In this document: in pieces, positions 34,550 through 49,500 of the stretch
Numbering within the stretch: position 1 is the first letter of the stretch
Layout of the letters: each line of letters begins with the position of its first letter
Assembly: GCA_023512835.1 (NCBI GenBank)
Contig: CM042092.1
Location: 9,700,793 to 9,764,792 of the forward strand
Length of the DNA stretch: 64,000 nt
Direction: 5' to 3'
From: Taxillus chinensis
Taxonomy: Eukaryota > Streptophyta > Magnoliopsida > Santalales > Loranthaceae
Notes under the pieces: generated by a model
Told to the model about the DNA's origin: nothing
Seen by the model: only the letters and a program-made list of their open reading frames with translations
Databases searched by the model: none
Translations under genes and position numbers: made by a program

Positions 34550-34587
34550 TCGAATTCTCTTCCCGCCTCTTCCCTTTTGGTTCTCCA

Positions 34588-37500
34588 ATGGCGTCTCGGT
34601 GCCGTTCTCTATCAAAACCTTCCCTGAGTCTCCTCAAATCCACTCTCTCCAGGCCCACGCCCAATCTCAGATCCCCATATTCTCCTTCTCCGTTTCTCCT
34701 TCCTCCCCGCGCTACGCCATCGCTCTCGAGGTCGATCCCATTACGAACTCATTTTGATTCTCAATTTCCGGGATGATTCTAACCCTAAAATTTGAATTTT
34801 CAGGCCGATCCCGCAATTGGGTTCTCTTCAGTCTCTGCTTCCCCTTTACTCTGCCGTGTCTTCGGCCCGCCTCATTTCTTGCCTCGGAATTGACGCGACC
34901 AGCTCGAGGTCGTTGTCCCAGGGTATGCTCTGCAGTGCAAACCCAGGGGTTTGATTATCTCCAATGTGTGTGTTATTGTTTCTGTAAGCATTCCTTGTTC
35001 TATGCAATATTTGCTAATGCTGCTATTTATTAGTTCAAGTGTTCCCTTGATTTTATTGTTTTTATGTTGAGTTACTGTTTATTTTCGATAATTTATTGAA
35101 AAGGAACGAAATTTGGATTGTGAAATATAGGTGTAGTCCGTAGTGCTAAATTTAAGTTAGCGGCTACTATTTCGTGCATAGTTTGGATTACTCGGAATCG
35201 AAATGGTGCCCTCCATGATTGTTGTTCTTCGTTTTTCTCATTTGAGCTGTTTTCGTGAAATTGTTCTATGTAATCCATTTTGAAAAAAGTGCCATGGAAT
35301 ATACGTTGGGCTGTATTATTATTTCAGAATTAGAAGGTGAAAGGTTTCACCTGTATTGGAGTGTGGATGGTTCTATCGTATAATATTTCTATTGACAAAA
35401 TTTGCTCAGTGCATTATCAGAAGGAGTCTATAATGCTTTTATGATCCCCCATGCCTCACCATTTTTAATATTATCTTTTAAGATTCATTAATATCATAAT
35501 GTGTCTCCAACGTGTTGTATATATATATTTATTTATTTTTGGTCCTATTTAAATCCCTTTTCCCTCTTTGCATGGACGGATGTATTAAGGAAAATCTTAA
35601 TCATGGACAATTTATGCTGGCACAGGTTGTGTCTTGTGAGTTGGGGTTGCATGTGTACGATGGATGGGGAGTTTGTGAATCAAATTTTCTCCACTATCCT
35701 ATTGCTAAGGTGCAATGTGGTTTGTTTGGGCTTCATTGGGTAATGCCTTAGAGAGTTAGAGACTTTTTTTTCTCGTTGAAGTGTGGGTTAGTACTCGGTG
35801 ATTTGGCGGACTATTCCTCTTTGTCTTTTATGGTGTATTTGGCATGAAAGGAATGTGCAAATTTTCAAGAACTATGAACTCATTGTGGAGGCGCTTAAGT
35901 TACATTTTTTTGGGTCTCTTCTTGATTGGATGTCTGTTATTGGGTGTTATAGGTTCTCATCCATGTTTGAGCTCATAGATTTTTATTATTTTTGAGCTGG
36001 TTGTATCTTTCTTTTGCTCTATTGAGCTGTTTGTACTCTTGTCCTTGTCCCCTTCTTGTGTGCTTGGTATTTTTAATAAAGTTCTTATCTATATATAAAA
36101 AAGAAAGGATGAGCTCTCTTGGAATTTGTTCAATGCTTTAAATCAGTTAAACTGCATTGGAAATTATCTATTGGACCCTCTTCAATTTTCATGGTGCCTT
36201 CTGAGTTTCTTTTTCCAATTCGAATTTTGTCCAATGGTCTTTCTTTTTAAATTATTATTATTATTATTATTCTATCACCTCTTTTTGGTTTATATGGATG
36301 ATTTCATATTGGAATTAAGGCTTGTTGGTTTGGTTTGGTACTCTTGTCTGTTATGATTACCAAGTTTTTTACAAGCCCAAGCATGCATGTTCATCTATAA
36401 ATTACAACATTTTAGGTTTGATCTCTATAACGTTCAGTTAGTCTATTCTCCTTGCAATTAAAAAAAAAAAAAAGAGGAATGGAGATCAGCCTAGTTGGGT
36501 TGATCAGCTATACTGGGGTGGTAAAAAATGCACAATAAAATCAAGCCAGTGGCTTATGATTCTTGTCAGTGTTGAACCCTTCTTCATTCAGACCCACTAG
36601 ACCAATAACATAGAAAGATGATTTTGACATTGTATCATATTTAAGGGTCCAAAACGAGGATAGTGATCAATATAATATTGTTGCCTCAGATGCTTGTACT
36701 TTTGAGTGCGTCCATTGTAGGAAGATAAATAATATTGCTATCCTTTTTTTCTCATTGTTTGATTCAAGATATGTGATCCTTATCCACTAGTAATGAGCTA
36801 AGTTGTCATTTGTTTTGCATTATTATTTTGTGGATTCTGCATAATGTATATAGTTTCGACAGTGTGTGTGGGATGCTTTCTTAAAGTTATTTAATTGGTC
36901 ATACGAGTATAAACAAAGTGATTTTTGTGCAACCTAGCAAACATATTTTCATGTGATATAATCACTTTGAAATGAACTTTTTTTATAAAGGAAATGAGCC
37001 CCTCCAAACATTCTTAGAGTTGTGCCTCTCAGGGAAGATTGATTTATGATAGTTGTCAAAACATTTGTAACTATATTTAAATTTTGATTACCCAATGCAT
37101 GCACCTTAGTATCTCATTACTAAAGTTAGCAACATTGTTTCTTCTGGTTCCATATAATTGAACAAGCAAGTATGTTGCCCATTTTGATTGCCCCATGTCA
37201 ACATAGTAATTTTTCTTTGTTGTTATTAATTCTGTTATTTCAAGTTAATCTAAATATTTTTTTAAATAAGTATGCTATAAGACAATGCATTGGTTTATTT
37301 ATTTCATATTGGGGTGGGTGTTGACAAATGGATTGTTTCTGGTGGCACCATTAGTGTCATTCAACTCATGTATCTCATTGAAGGGTGGGCCTAGCGCATT
37401 GGTGGAGTTGCTCCATTGTGCGCTGGTGGTCGCGGGTTCAAATCAGCCAAGGAAGGCCCTTTAATTCATTGTGCCTAGATGTTTTCTTCCCCATATCCCC

Positions 37501-38428
37501 AGTGTGGGAGCTTCGGCATTACGCCCTTTAATTCATTGAGTCAAGTGCCGTGTGGAATTCTGTTTTCTGTTAGCGCAACTCAAGGGTGGATGAACAAAAA
37601 CATCTCTTTAATTTATTTATTTATTTTTTACCATACTTGTATGGTTGTGCCATGTGGTATGTTTCTTTTTGGTTCTACATATAATAAATTAGCCCTGAAT
37701 AATTCATGATGTTTTGTAAGTGCTGCTTTATATCCTACCCTAAAAAATCTCTTTTAGAAAATGTATTGCTATATTGGTCGTGTGGAAGTGTTCTAACTTT
37801 TAGTTCAGTTGCAGCTTTTGCCCCCACAATGATCATGTGACGGTATGCTAGGCCTATATCTTGGTTTTGAGTCTGTAGACAAGTATGGTCCCAATAAATG
37901 GTTCATTTCCCTGTACCATCGTAGACTGAAGTTTTTCTTGAAATTGCACCATCACTAGCTTTTTCTCTTTACAGAATGTTGATTATTTTTGATGATTTGT
38001 TTGGATGGTATTTCGTATTGGTTGTTCTCTTATTGCGTGCATGAATTATACATATTTATGTTTGCATGGCTAGAGTGGAGTTGTTTCAATTTTCAATCAA
38101 TAGCCTTGTTTCGATTAATTCCCTATGTTACAGTGATCCTTTTTTGGCTCAAGAAACAATTAATGAGTTCCCGTTATATATTAAAATTCAAAGTGTCACC
38201 GAATGATTTCTGGGCTTCAATGTCAAAAAAAAAAAAACGTTAAATTTGTCTGCTATAGATGAGTGCTTTGTTTCGTTATGGGGTGCTTATAGATGTACCA
38301 TGTCTGAATTATGCATTCCAGTGAGCTTAAACTATGAACTTTCAGGCTAGCACCACTTCGTGTCATGCTAACATAGTGTTTTCGCTTCTATTTCCTATGC
38401 AGAACTGGGTCTCAGTGTACCTCGATAA
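34588..38428 (+). CDS. NFD6-like: NUCLEAR FUSION DEFECTIVE 6-like mitochondrial protein
   Basis: Small nuclear-encoded mitochondrial protein; the Arabidopsis member is needed for fusion of polar nuclei. Exons 34588-34730, 34804-34922 and 38403-38428 give 95 residues, the usual size. Exon 1 is a Ser/Arg/Pro-rich presequence (MASRCRSLSKPSLSLLKSTL). Exon 2 carries the conserved core (RPIPQLGSLQSLLPLYSAVS, then SARLISCLGID). Exon 3 supplies ELGLSVPR and the stop, an ending I recall from this family. Both introns are GT-AG and keep phase. If intron 2 is not spliced, translation would end at 34954 after GMLCSANPGV, a plausible second isoform. Intron 2 is 3480 bases and holds a LINE fragment and a SINE. 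A 3' UTR probably continues past 38428. Confidence 0.8.
35560..36105 (+). pseudogene. LINE (L1-type) 3' fragment in NFD6-like intron 2
   Basis: The translated sequence shows the end of a plant L1 reverse transcriptase: WTDVLRKILIMDNL with a CMC...GE zinc pattern (zf-RVT domain), FGLHWVMP, then IWRTIPLCLLWCIWHERN and LLDW (35798-35995). It is followed by a typical LINE 3' tail ending TTTAATAAAG and an A-rich end near 36100. Several frames are needed, so it is dead. It is in sense orientation with the host gene. Confidence 0.8.
37381..37600 (+). mobile_element. tRNA-derived SINE in NFD6-like intron 2
   Basis: RNA polymerase III promoter boxes are visible: box A TAGCGCATTGG (37392-37402) and box B GGTTCAAATC (37435-37444), at normal tRNA spacing. 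The element ends in an A-rich tail GAACAAAAA. Flanks ATCTCATTGA (from 37372) and ATCTCTTTAA (from 37602) look like an imperfect target duplication. Confidence 0.65.
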
Positions 38429-39455
38429 GAGATTTCAGACTGTTGCAATGAAAAAGGCAGGAGGAAGCGACCTTAGTCTCTTTAGCTCATTTCTTTTCCA
38501 TTTTTAATCTATACGATGGGCACGTAGTTGCATGACAGCTGAATGTCTGATATGCATTGTGCTTTCGTTTCTTATATGATTCTGTATTTTCGTATTTCCT
38601 TTTTTTAAAATTTGTCCGTAAATAATGTAGTTTGGTGTTGTTGCTTTCATGGGGTCCTTTAATTGTTTCGTCTTATTGTTTTAAAAAATGTTCAGTGTGG
38701 TAGTGGCAATCTGTGTGCCGCTCTCTCCAAAGAAATAATAATATGGAACTTACTTCAAGTAATGGGCAAGTGGAGGCTTGCACATGCAGGCAAGCTGGAG
38801 AAGTGCACGTGAGGAGGTGGGTGCTCTTGATGAGATGTTCTCACCATGTCTCCTATCTTTTTGATTGGAGCCTCTGCCGTTGCCAGCTTCTGTCTCTCAC
38901 TCACTGACCATAATATCAAAAATATTGTTTCTCACAGTTCTTGCTTTTTTGAAAGATTCATGCACGCCGACCCATGGATACAATACAAATAAGGAGATGT
39001 ATATAAGTGGCGCTGAAAATTAGAATTCTACTAGCTGCAGTAAAAAAAATTTTGAGTAAAGAATTTATAAGCGTTTCAATGTTTTACTTATTTATTATTT
39101 TTTTCATTGTTACAAGACTTTATGTAATGGGTTTTTATGAAGTCACGGTAAACAGTTATAAATAAATGACGGTCAGCTATTAAATATAGGATTCTAACCA
39201 CAAACCTTTTAGGTAAAATTATATGTATTGACCAAAGTAAGTAAATACTGTATTTCAATTAAACTAAATGCGTAAGAGAATTATAACTATTTCAAAACAT
39301 GTAAAGCCTATATGTTTATTTAATCATAACTAGAAATTTGTCACTGTTCAGCACTTCCAGCAATAGGGTTTTTATGGATATTGAAACTTTTCAACATTTC
39401 ATGTTTGCCCAATGCAATCTTCTGATCATAATTGTAAAACATAACCGCCTTCGGA

Positions 39456-39515
<60 letters not shown>

Positions 39516-41668
39516 TGCTTTGAATACATCTCATTTCAAAGCTTGGGTTATATTTGACTACACTGAAGGGTAAAAAGATGGGGAAAAGGAATCAAAATTG
39601 GGTTGTACATGATTTTATATATTACCATGCTAACTGAGAGGCAACTGATAAATGCTCGTGTAGTCGTGTGTGATTGTGTGTGTATGAAGCGGATGGCCAA
39701 AGTCAGTGTCCGCGGTGGATGGGTGTGGAAGGGAGACATGCCCTTTACATTGAACGTGGAAATATCCCACCATGCATGGGAGCCCATCATAAGGTACATC
39801 AATGGTTCTGAAAATTAATATTCTGCAACTTCAATTATTAATTTAAATATTTTCCAATGCTTTACTGTTTGCATTTTAAAAATATAAAAGTCACAGGGCT
39901 TGTTTGTAATGATGCTCAACCACTTGTGTATGTTGTAATTAGTAACGGCAGCAGCACACTGGCTGCTGAGTGCTGACCATCCCCCACATGAGGCACGAAG
40001 GAGGAGCACCATGCCATTCCAATTCCAAGCACTCCCCCCCTTCCCTATACTAAAAAGCTACGAATAATTAATGTTTTTAATTATTCTTGATGCAGAGTAT
40101 CTATCTAGTTGTGTGGCAGCTAACCATCTAGTAACAAGGAGGGTGCATATGGAGAGGCGGGCATAGGCCTTTTTTCATGGACATTTCACCGACCACGTTA
40201 GGGGAGAATTATTCAATTCTCACATTGTCTGTGTGTCTGTGTGTGTGAACAACATGGCTCTCTCAAACTAATTCATAGCGTCAAGTTTGGAATGACGAAA
40301 AGCTATGTTGGGATTATTTTTTCATTTTCATAATGGTAAAAAAAAACAAATATATAATTATGCGTGAAATAGCGGGCCGATTTAGATGTTTAGATATATT
40401 TAATATTCTTAAACTCATCGAGACATTCAATTTGTTTAATATAAATAAAAAAATGCATCCAAACATTAATTTACGGATCTAACACACGAATAGCAGCCTT
40501 TGTTTTTTTAAATATAAAATTGCAAATCGGTTTTCTTGAATGATTTTTGTGTGTATTTGTTTATACAGGATGTTAAAGTGTTAAGATGGCCTGTCTGGAT
40601 GACTGGATCACCTGTTTTATGTTAATGTATGTGTAATTGAGTATAATAGACTTGGTTTTCTAGGATGACATAATATTTATTGGAGTTAGAAATGAAGTGC
40701 ACATAATTGTAAGCACTGTTACTTTTCCGAGTGAATTGAAGAACATTATATATATATATATATGAGGTTCGCTATATATTCGACCATATGCGTGTAGGAT
40801 TTGATTACGTAGATTGTAGAGATTGATTAGTATCCAACCTATAAAAAGTATAATTAGGACTTTGAAGAATCGAAAAACTAAAATAAAACATGTCAAGATT
40901 AAAGCATTTAAATCATGTCAAGGAATTTAACCCAAACCTCTAGAGAATAACAAATTCAGTATTAAGTCCAGAAACATTAAGTATTATTTATAAGTAGTAA
41001 CATCGTAGAATGAGCTTGTAGAGAGAATTATTAGGTAATATTTAATCAAAAACGAAGATTGAATCTGTGGATATTAAACTTTATAGTCAAATAGAGCCTT
41101 ACAAGAGCCAAAAAGAAGTATATGTAAAGAAAGCTAGATATAAGTTATACGACATTGTTTTTGAAACATGCAAGTGAATATAAATACTTGGCAAACAAAA
41201 CAAAACAAAACACTTATGAGAATGCATTAGAAGACCTATCATACATGAGCATACGTAAGTAAGCAATTCTTAAATTCCAAACAATATCGGCCTATTTTAA
41301 ATAAGTTCTAAAGTTAAGTATGTTAATGTAAAATTTTATATTTTGAATAGCGTTTTGAGTTAGCTATTATTCGAAGGTAAGAATATTTGAATGGTAATGA
41401 AACTATCGATACAAGTGTTATTTAATTATATTTAAGTCTAATTTAAACTTTGATTAATATTAATTGTCATGATGGATTCAGAAAATTTAGTTGAGGGTGG
41501 CTGAGATATAATTGTGTAATTCATATTTAAAAACTGTTATTGAAATTTATAATTAACATTATTTGAGTTATAAGTAATGACATAAAAACATATAAAACTC
41601 ACTAAATACTCTAATAACTAAGTCATACAATTTTTAAAAATCAAATAATTCAATTACCACTATTTCAT
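38429..41668. other. NFD6-like 3' UTR and intergenic DNA
   Basis: No further gene was identified. Bases 38690-38910 are of balanced composition and follow a TTCAG, so they could be a downstream untranslated exon of the NFD6-like gene. 39640-40060 also contains balanced sequence without a recognised frame. The rest is AT-rich. Confidence 0.45.
39455..39514. repeat. palindromic (TG)n(TA)n(CA)n microsatellite
   Basis: A compound tract runs TG, then TA, then CA repeats. The whole tract is close to its own reverse complement and could fold into a long hairpin or cruciform. Confidence 0.85.
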
Positions 41669-41671
41669 ATA

Positions 41672-41962
41672 GAGCATTTGTAATAGAATACCTAAATATT
41701 TAAATAAATGTGTCTATATAGAGCAATATTGATCACAAATTATACTTAAAATTTATATTTTAGCTACAAACTTTATTATAATTTTAAACTTTAATATATT
41801 TTTAAATTTGAAGGTACTTGTTAGTCAAATTTGGTTAGATGGTAATTCGAAGTTTAAAATTATAATAAAATTATAGTCTATATACAGATTTCGAGTATAT
41901 AATTTGTAATCAATATTATTTTGTATAGATAAGTTTATTAAAATATTTAGTTATTAATGTTC
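41672..41962. mobile_element. Tourist-like fold-back MITE D
   Basis: Left arm GAGCATTTGTAATAGAATAC and right arm, read inverted, GAACATTAATAACTAAATAT continue as an inverted repeat of more than 100 bases (shared AATATTGATCACAAATTATA and AATATTGATTACAAATTATA). Flanks are ATA and TTA. Same family as element F at 55642-55917. Confidence 0.7.
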
Positions 41963-41965
41963 TTA

Positions 41966-42520
41966 ACAGCATGTTCATCGTAAATACTTGGAAATGATAA
42001 ATAATATTAGTAATTAATTCTAATTTTAATTATATATATATAAATATAATTAAAAATTATACTATATATATATTAAAATTTTTAAAATTTGAGGAGACGC
42101 CATGACGCCTTTTGACCACTCATGTAATAGTTGTCATTATGAGATGTGAATGTTTCAATTAAAGAGAAATTGTTATATATGTTGGTTTGGTCATTTAGTT
42201 TTGATTACACATACTATTAAAGAGAATAGATGTACCTATTGACATTAAATAAGGTAAAAAAAATTATGAGTAGACCATAAATGACGACTTATGTAAAAAT
42301 GGTAATAAAATATATGAAATTTAGGAAATTCGAAAAAAAATGATAATGTAATTGATAGATATGTTTGGAATGTAAAGAATGTATATATATATTATTGGAT
42401 CCAATATAAATTTTTTATTTCTGTTCATATAATTAATAATATTTTATTTGGATAAGTGACCTGTTAGTTTAATTTTTTTTTAAAAAATTAATGTATATGC
42501 ATATATGTGTGTGTGTTTTT

Positions 42521-42559
<39 letters not shown>

Positions 42560-42851
42560 GAGCAACAATAATACTTATGCATTTAGTAGGAAAGCGCATA
42601 TTTTCAATAAAACTGGGTTCGTTGGGTAGCTCCACCACTCCAGTGGACTGGTAAAACTGAATCGTGGATGGGTGTGCATCCTCTGATTTTTCAATCGCAG
42701 GGCAGATGGGCGCGGCAGTGATTATTTGCTGTCTCCAAATGGCTGGAGACATGTTCTGCGGCGCTGGCCTGCAGGATTATGGGCAGCCCCGGCCGGCCTG
42801 GTTGGCGAGGATCGAGTTGATTTGGCAGCAGGGTAGAGTCTGACTACCTAT

Positions 42852-42893
<42 letters not shown>

Positions 42894-44551
42894 AATATGA
42901 TCTAATTAACCATTTTGAGTGGTTGGTCATCTCCTAATTAACTGGTGTATTAGGGTGCGTTGTGTCTGTTCCGTGAGATCGACGTTTGTGTAAAAATTGA
43001 CTACTTGATAATTAATGAGACCTCGCAGGTGGCGGACGTACAATCTTTCCCACTTTTCTCAGTAAGGCTGGGATTTGATTCGGTTGCTCGCTAATTTATG
43101 TCATGTTCTTCCACGTGGACTTTGATCTAATTTGCTCTCACTTTGGTCATGTTTGTTTTATTATGAAATTTTTTAATTTAAACCATCAAATCAAAAAATT
43201 TCAGTAAATTTATTATAGCGAATCGACAATTAAATAAAAATATAACATGAATCAAGATTTAACGATATAAATTAAAGTTATTATAATAAAAAAATTAACC
43301 TCTGTTATTATTGTATCCAAACTCTATATATATTTTTCAACCAAAATAAATCAACAAATAAGATGATTATTTCATCACCATATTATGTTTAAAAAGAAAA
43401 GCCCAAAGACATTTATTTATACATAAACTTCGGCTAATGTGGGTAGGCCTAAGGATGGAAAGGTGCCTAGGATCCATCGCTATACATAATTAATTACTAT
43501 TGTCTTGTCAACTCTCCCACCCTAGTTAAATACTGATTGCCCCTAGTTGTGGGGCTATTTAATTTTGTTTTAAAAAAAATTGACTTTGCTCTTTGACCAT
43601 TCTCGAACTGCTCAATTGTTTTTTCTTTTTCAATTTCATCACCATATTTTTCTGGAAATCAAAAAATTGGGATTTTCAATCGAAATATAGTATTAAATAT
43701 TTTTGAAACTCAATGAAATTAGCTTAGAGCTGGTCGACATATGAGACGATCGACGAAGATAACGTATTATTATACGATATAATATATGAGACGTTGCTCT
43801 CATCATCACCATCTTCTTCTTCTTCTTCTTTTGATAAAGTTGATCCATCTCACCTTTAATTTGGCTCCCGAGTTTTGCTGACGGGTCTAAAAATATAAAT
43901 AAATAAATTGCAATGTGAATTATGGTGTTAGTTTGTTCAAAAATAATATAAAACCTCAGTTCAGCTCTAGCTAGCAAGATAGCAAACATGTATTTCATTT
44001 TTTGGTTGAAGATTGAGGTGGTAGGAATGTATTTTAGGATCCATAATCAACCTAGAACGTGAATAACTTGATACTATATTGGTTTGGCCAATAAGTGGTC
44101 CTTGCCATAAATGTAGAAAAATGAATTTTTTCTTATTTAATTTAATTTAATTGGTAAAAATCATTTAGTTTTTTTTTTGTTTTCTTCAAATTGAGACATA
44201 ATGTAATGTTTATATATATATATAAGCTAAAATCGAATCAAGTGGTAAGTAAGGGGAAATAAAGAAGCTAGGCAAATTTCTTGCCTTGCTGAATTTGGTG
44301 AAATACAAGCTCAGCTCAAACAAAACATTAAACAGTCTAGAAAACCAAAAAAATTTACGACAATTCAATCAACTACTAGAATTAAAAGTGGGGGGTGGAG
44401 GGTGGAGGGTGGATGGTGGGCGTGGGAGAGGAAATAAAATAAAATAAAACAAAATAATAAGCTCAAAAAAAAAAAAAAAAAAAAGAGTGGGAACATGTAA
44501 CTAAAATTCTTCACCGAGTGTCCTAATCGAGTGTAGTCCCCCTCGCACCCA
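41966..44551. other. intergenic downstream of the GATA gene
   Basis: No gene recognised. It contains (ATT)n at 42523-42556, (GT)n at 42856-42890 and a GC-rich island at 42590-42850 with no recognisable protein on either strand. G-rich and A-rich simple sequence lies at 44390-44485, and the presumed GATA 3' UTR is just below 44552. Confidence 0.45.
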
Positions 44552-46266
<1,715 letters not shown>

Positions 46267-46336
46267 TTATTAATTTTATGTCTATAGAGCCTCCACGCAA
46301 TTCAAGTGATCAATGTAGGAAATATTGCAAGTGTTC

Positions 46337-46339
<3 letters not shown>

Positions 46340-46376
<37 letters not shown>
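46340..46376. repeat. (GA)n microsatellite in the GATA 5' leader
   Basis: About 17 GA units, read as CT on the transcribed strand, lie about 75 bases before the GATA start codon and continue into a generally CT-rich leader to about 46460. Confidence 0.9.
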
Positions 46377-46379
<3 letters not shown>

Positions 46380-46532
46380 GTATGTGGAGGTGTGTTATTG
46401 GGGGAGAGAGAGGAAGAGGTGGAGAGAAGAGAGAAAGAGAGGGTTTATTTGCGTTGGAAGGGGACAGGCAACAGCTGAAATGCAGGGATTTCGACGACTA
46501 AAATTTAAAAGAGAAACAAAGTGTTTTACTGT

Positions 46533-46554
46533 TTTATATATATATATATATATA
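46533..46554 (-). promoter_or_regulatory. putative TATA box of the GATA gene
   Basis: A TA-repeat ending in TATAAAAC on the minus strand, about 270 bases before the start codon, would place transcription start near 46500 with a CT-rich leader downstream. It is inferred from position and composition. Confidence 0.4.
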
Positions 46555-46559
46555 AAATA

Positions 46560-49500
46560 AAGAAAAAAGAAAAAAAAACAAAACACTATAAAGTTTCATT
46601 CTCAGTTTTACCATTAATAGGGTCAGATTAAATGTTAATTGTGTCAGTAGGTGAAATTAACTTCCTAGCTGCATCGAACCTATTATTATACCCGTGTTAC
46701 AAGCTCTGTCCCCTGGGACCTCAGCTTTTATAAATCCCAAGGTTTAGCATTATTCAAAAAGGTTGTTAATGGTGCATTTATTTCAAGCATTAAGCCACTT
46801 ATCGTGTTTTTAAAGACATGGTTTTGTTTTCTATACCAAGTGGGTAACTATATTGGCACTGGCAATTAAACTGATTTTTTTTAATGAAGATAAATATTAT
46901 TAAGAAAAATAATAAATAAATATTATAGAGGCCACACGGTAAATGGGTAAATTTACAGGATCACTCTGTCCAAAAAGGAGCCACATATAATTGTTAATAA
47001 AATTTATAAACTAGTAAAAAATAAAAGGAGTGAAAGTCGGATGAAATGAAAAGAGCAGTAAAATGAAAAGGAGAAAAAATCGCTAGTGTAATGAATTAAT
47101 GTTCAATTCAAACCATAGGTGGCCGAACGTGCAAATCGGTTGAAATTTTCAAATCAGTTGTGTTAGCAAAGTACACCATGTATTAAACTGGCATCGTTTA
47201 TATTATCAATTGCTTAACTTCAATTTATTGTTTTTTTAAATGTGATTATAGTATTATTTTTTAAAATATTATTATTTTTAAAAATAATAAATATTTAAAA
47301 TTATTTATGATTGATAAAAATTCAAGTGAATTTATAATTTTTTAAAAATAATTTTTTTAAAAAATAATTATATGCCAAAAACAAATCCTGATAACATTTT
47401 CTACAGAGGAATATTCATTTTTAAAATTATTTATTATTATGATTAACAAAAAGTTAAGCATGTTATTAGCTTATAAAATTAATTTGTAATAGTGTATTAT
47501 GATTTTACTCGTATGCGGTCTATTATTTATTATTACTTCTACTCCCAAATGCCTATTGTTGCATAAGGCCTACTCCCTCAAAACCAGTTCCGACTCCCCT
47601 TTGCGTCGGTCCATTTATTGCTTGCTCGTGAGACGCCAAGTCAATCAGCGTTAATTGTTTTTTTGTTATTGCGGAATTTTTTTTTGTGTGGAAATCTTTA
47701 AAAGAGAAGTTTAGATGAATCTTGGTTTTTCTCAAAATTATTATTATTATTATTAATTACTTCAAACGTACTCCACGTACTTGCCCTCTCTTTTGTTGAA
47801 AGCATGCTTGTGGTGTGACTTTTTGAGAACTTCTTGTTGCCATGACTTGAATATTGATCCTTGACCAAAATGAGAGCTTTAGGATGAAATTGATAAAATA
47901 TTGGTTTTTGTGTGGTCAACCATTCTTGAATACATGGAGATTAGTAAAACTTTATTTATTTTTCTAAATAATGCCTTAATCTTTTGAGACTTTTGGAAAT
48001 TTTTATTTTAAAAATCATTGCTACAAATGACCAATATGATGAAGCAAAAACTTCATCACTAAATATCCATTTTTTAAAGAAAACTGATTATTATCATAAC
48101 TTATTAGTCATAATGTCATATGTTTAAAAAAATTAAGTTTATGAACTCTCATTTGTTACTATAAGTATAAATTTTGGATGTTCTAAACCATGTATGTGAC
48201 CAATTCTACTTTTTTGATAGTTGGTTGCGACTCCAAATAAATTATTTTTATCAGGTAATATTACAAGTTTGAGTCTATCACAAAGATAAATTGAGAATCA
48301 CGCATTTAATATTAAAAAAACACAAACGACGATTACATACAAATTCAGGTGGTAACAATTGCTGACTTTATTGGAGATTAATGGGAGAGTCTAGTCATGG
48401 TTTTAGAATTGAGATTTTGTTTGTTTTGCTTAGTTGTGATGGTTTTACTTAATTTTGATATAAGCTGTGTATAATTTTTGCATACATGACCCTTTATTAT
48501 AGTTTTTATATTGGGATTAATGAGGTTTAGTATATCTACTTACAATGGACTTATCCTGCGTAAAGTACCAGAACTCTTCGCTTAAACTAAAAGTCCTTTT
48601 ATGACCATTTCCATCAACGCTCTTATGGTTATCGAACACTTGTGAGATGGTTTGGAAGCCAAAAATAAAATAGGATTTTTAAAGTAAAAGTCCACAAGGA
48701 GCATGGATGAGTGCTTTATTTTTATTAATTATGCCATAATTATTTTACTTAACTTTGTAAATATTAATGTGTACATTATTTTCCTATGTGTGTAATATTG
48801 TGATGCAAACCTCATTTAGCTCATGTAAATATGATTGTATCTTTGTCCTCATATGATCTTAAGTTGCATAGCATAGGCCTGTATAGGACATGCACGTGCA
48901 TCTTTCATCTAGCTACCTTGGGAATTTGAGTCATATAGACCCATATAGTGCATTCAACGTATAACATATTTGGTCGTACAACACACAACGTAGGTACACA
49001 TATACCACCAATATCACTTAACTTAGGATTGCATGCCATATGTCCCCATAAATCTACACATGTACATCATTTTTCACCTAATGACCACATAAGATATATC
49101 CTCATATCACTTTAGTCTACATAATACATTCGCACTTTCACTTGGTACCAACTCGTAGGATGTGTAACATGTCTTCATTTATTTTTCTAGCTAGGTGCCA
49201 CATCAGCCTTAGCTATATATTTCATGTGAGCAAAGAGCCAACTTAATTGTCCAAATATCTCATGCATTTTACATTTCATGTATTATATACATGCATTTAT
49301 GGGGGGAGAATAACGCATCCATAGTGATACGCCATATATAGGGCAGTATTGCCGATTTGCACGTATTAACGTGAAAAATAATGCATCCTTAGAGCATGAT
49401 CATTTTTACATTTTCACGTTATATAAAACGTTTTAGTGCCTCGGACAGGAGATGCTTTGGGGGCTTATTTCGTATATTAATTCAAGCCTTAGGCTTTCCC

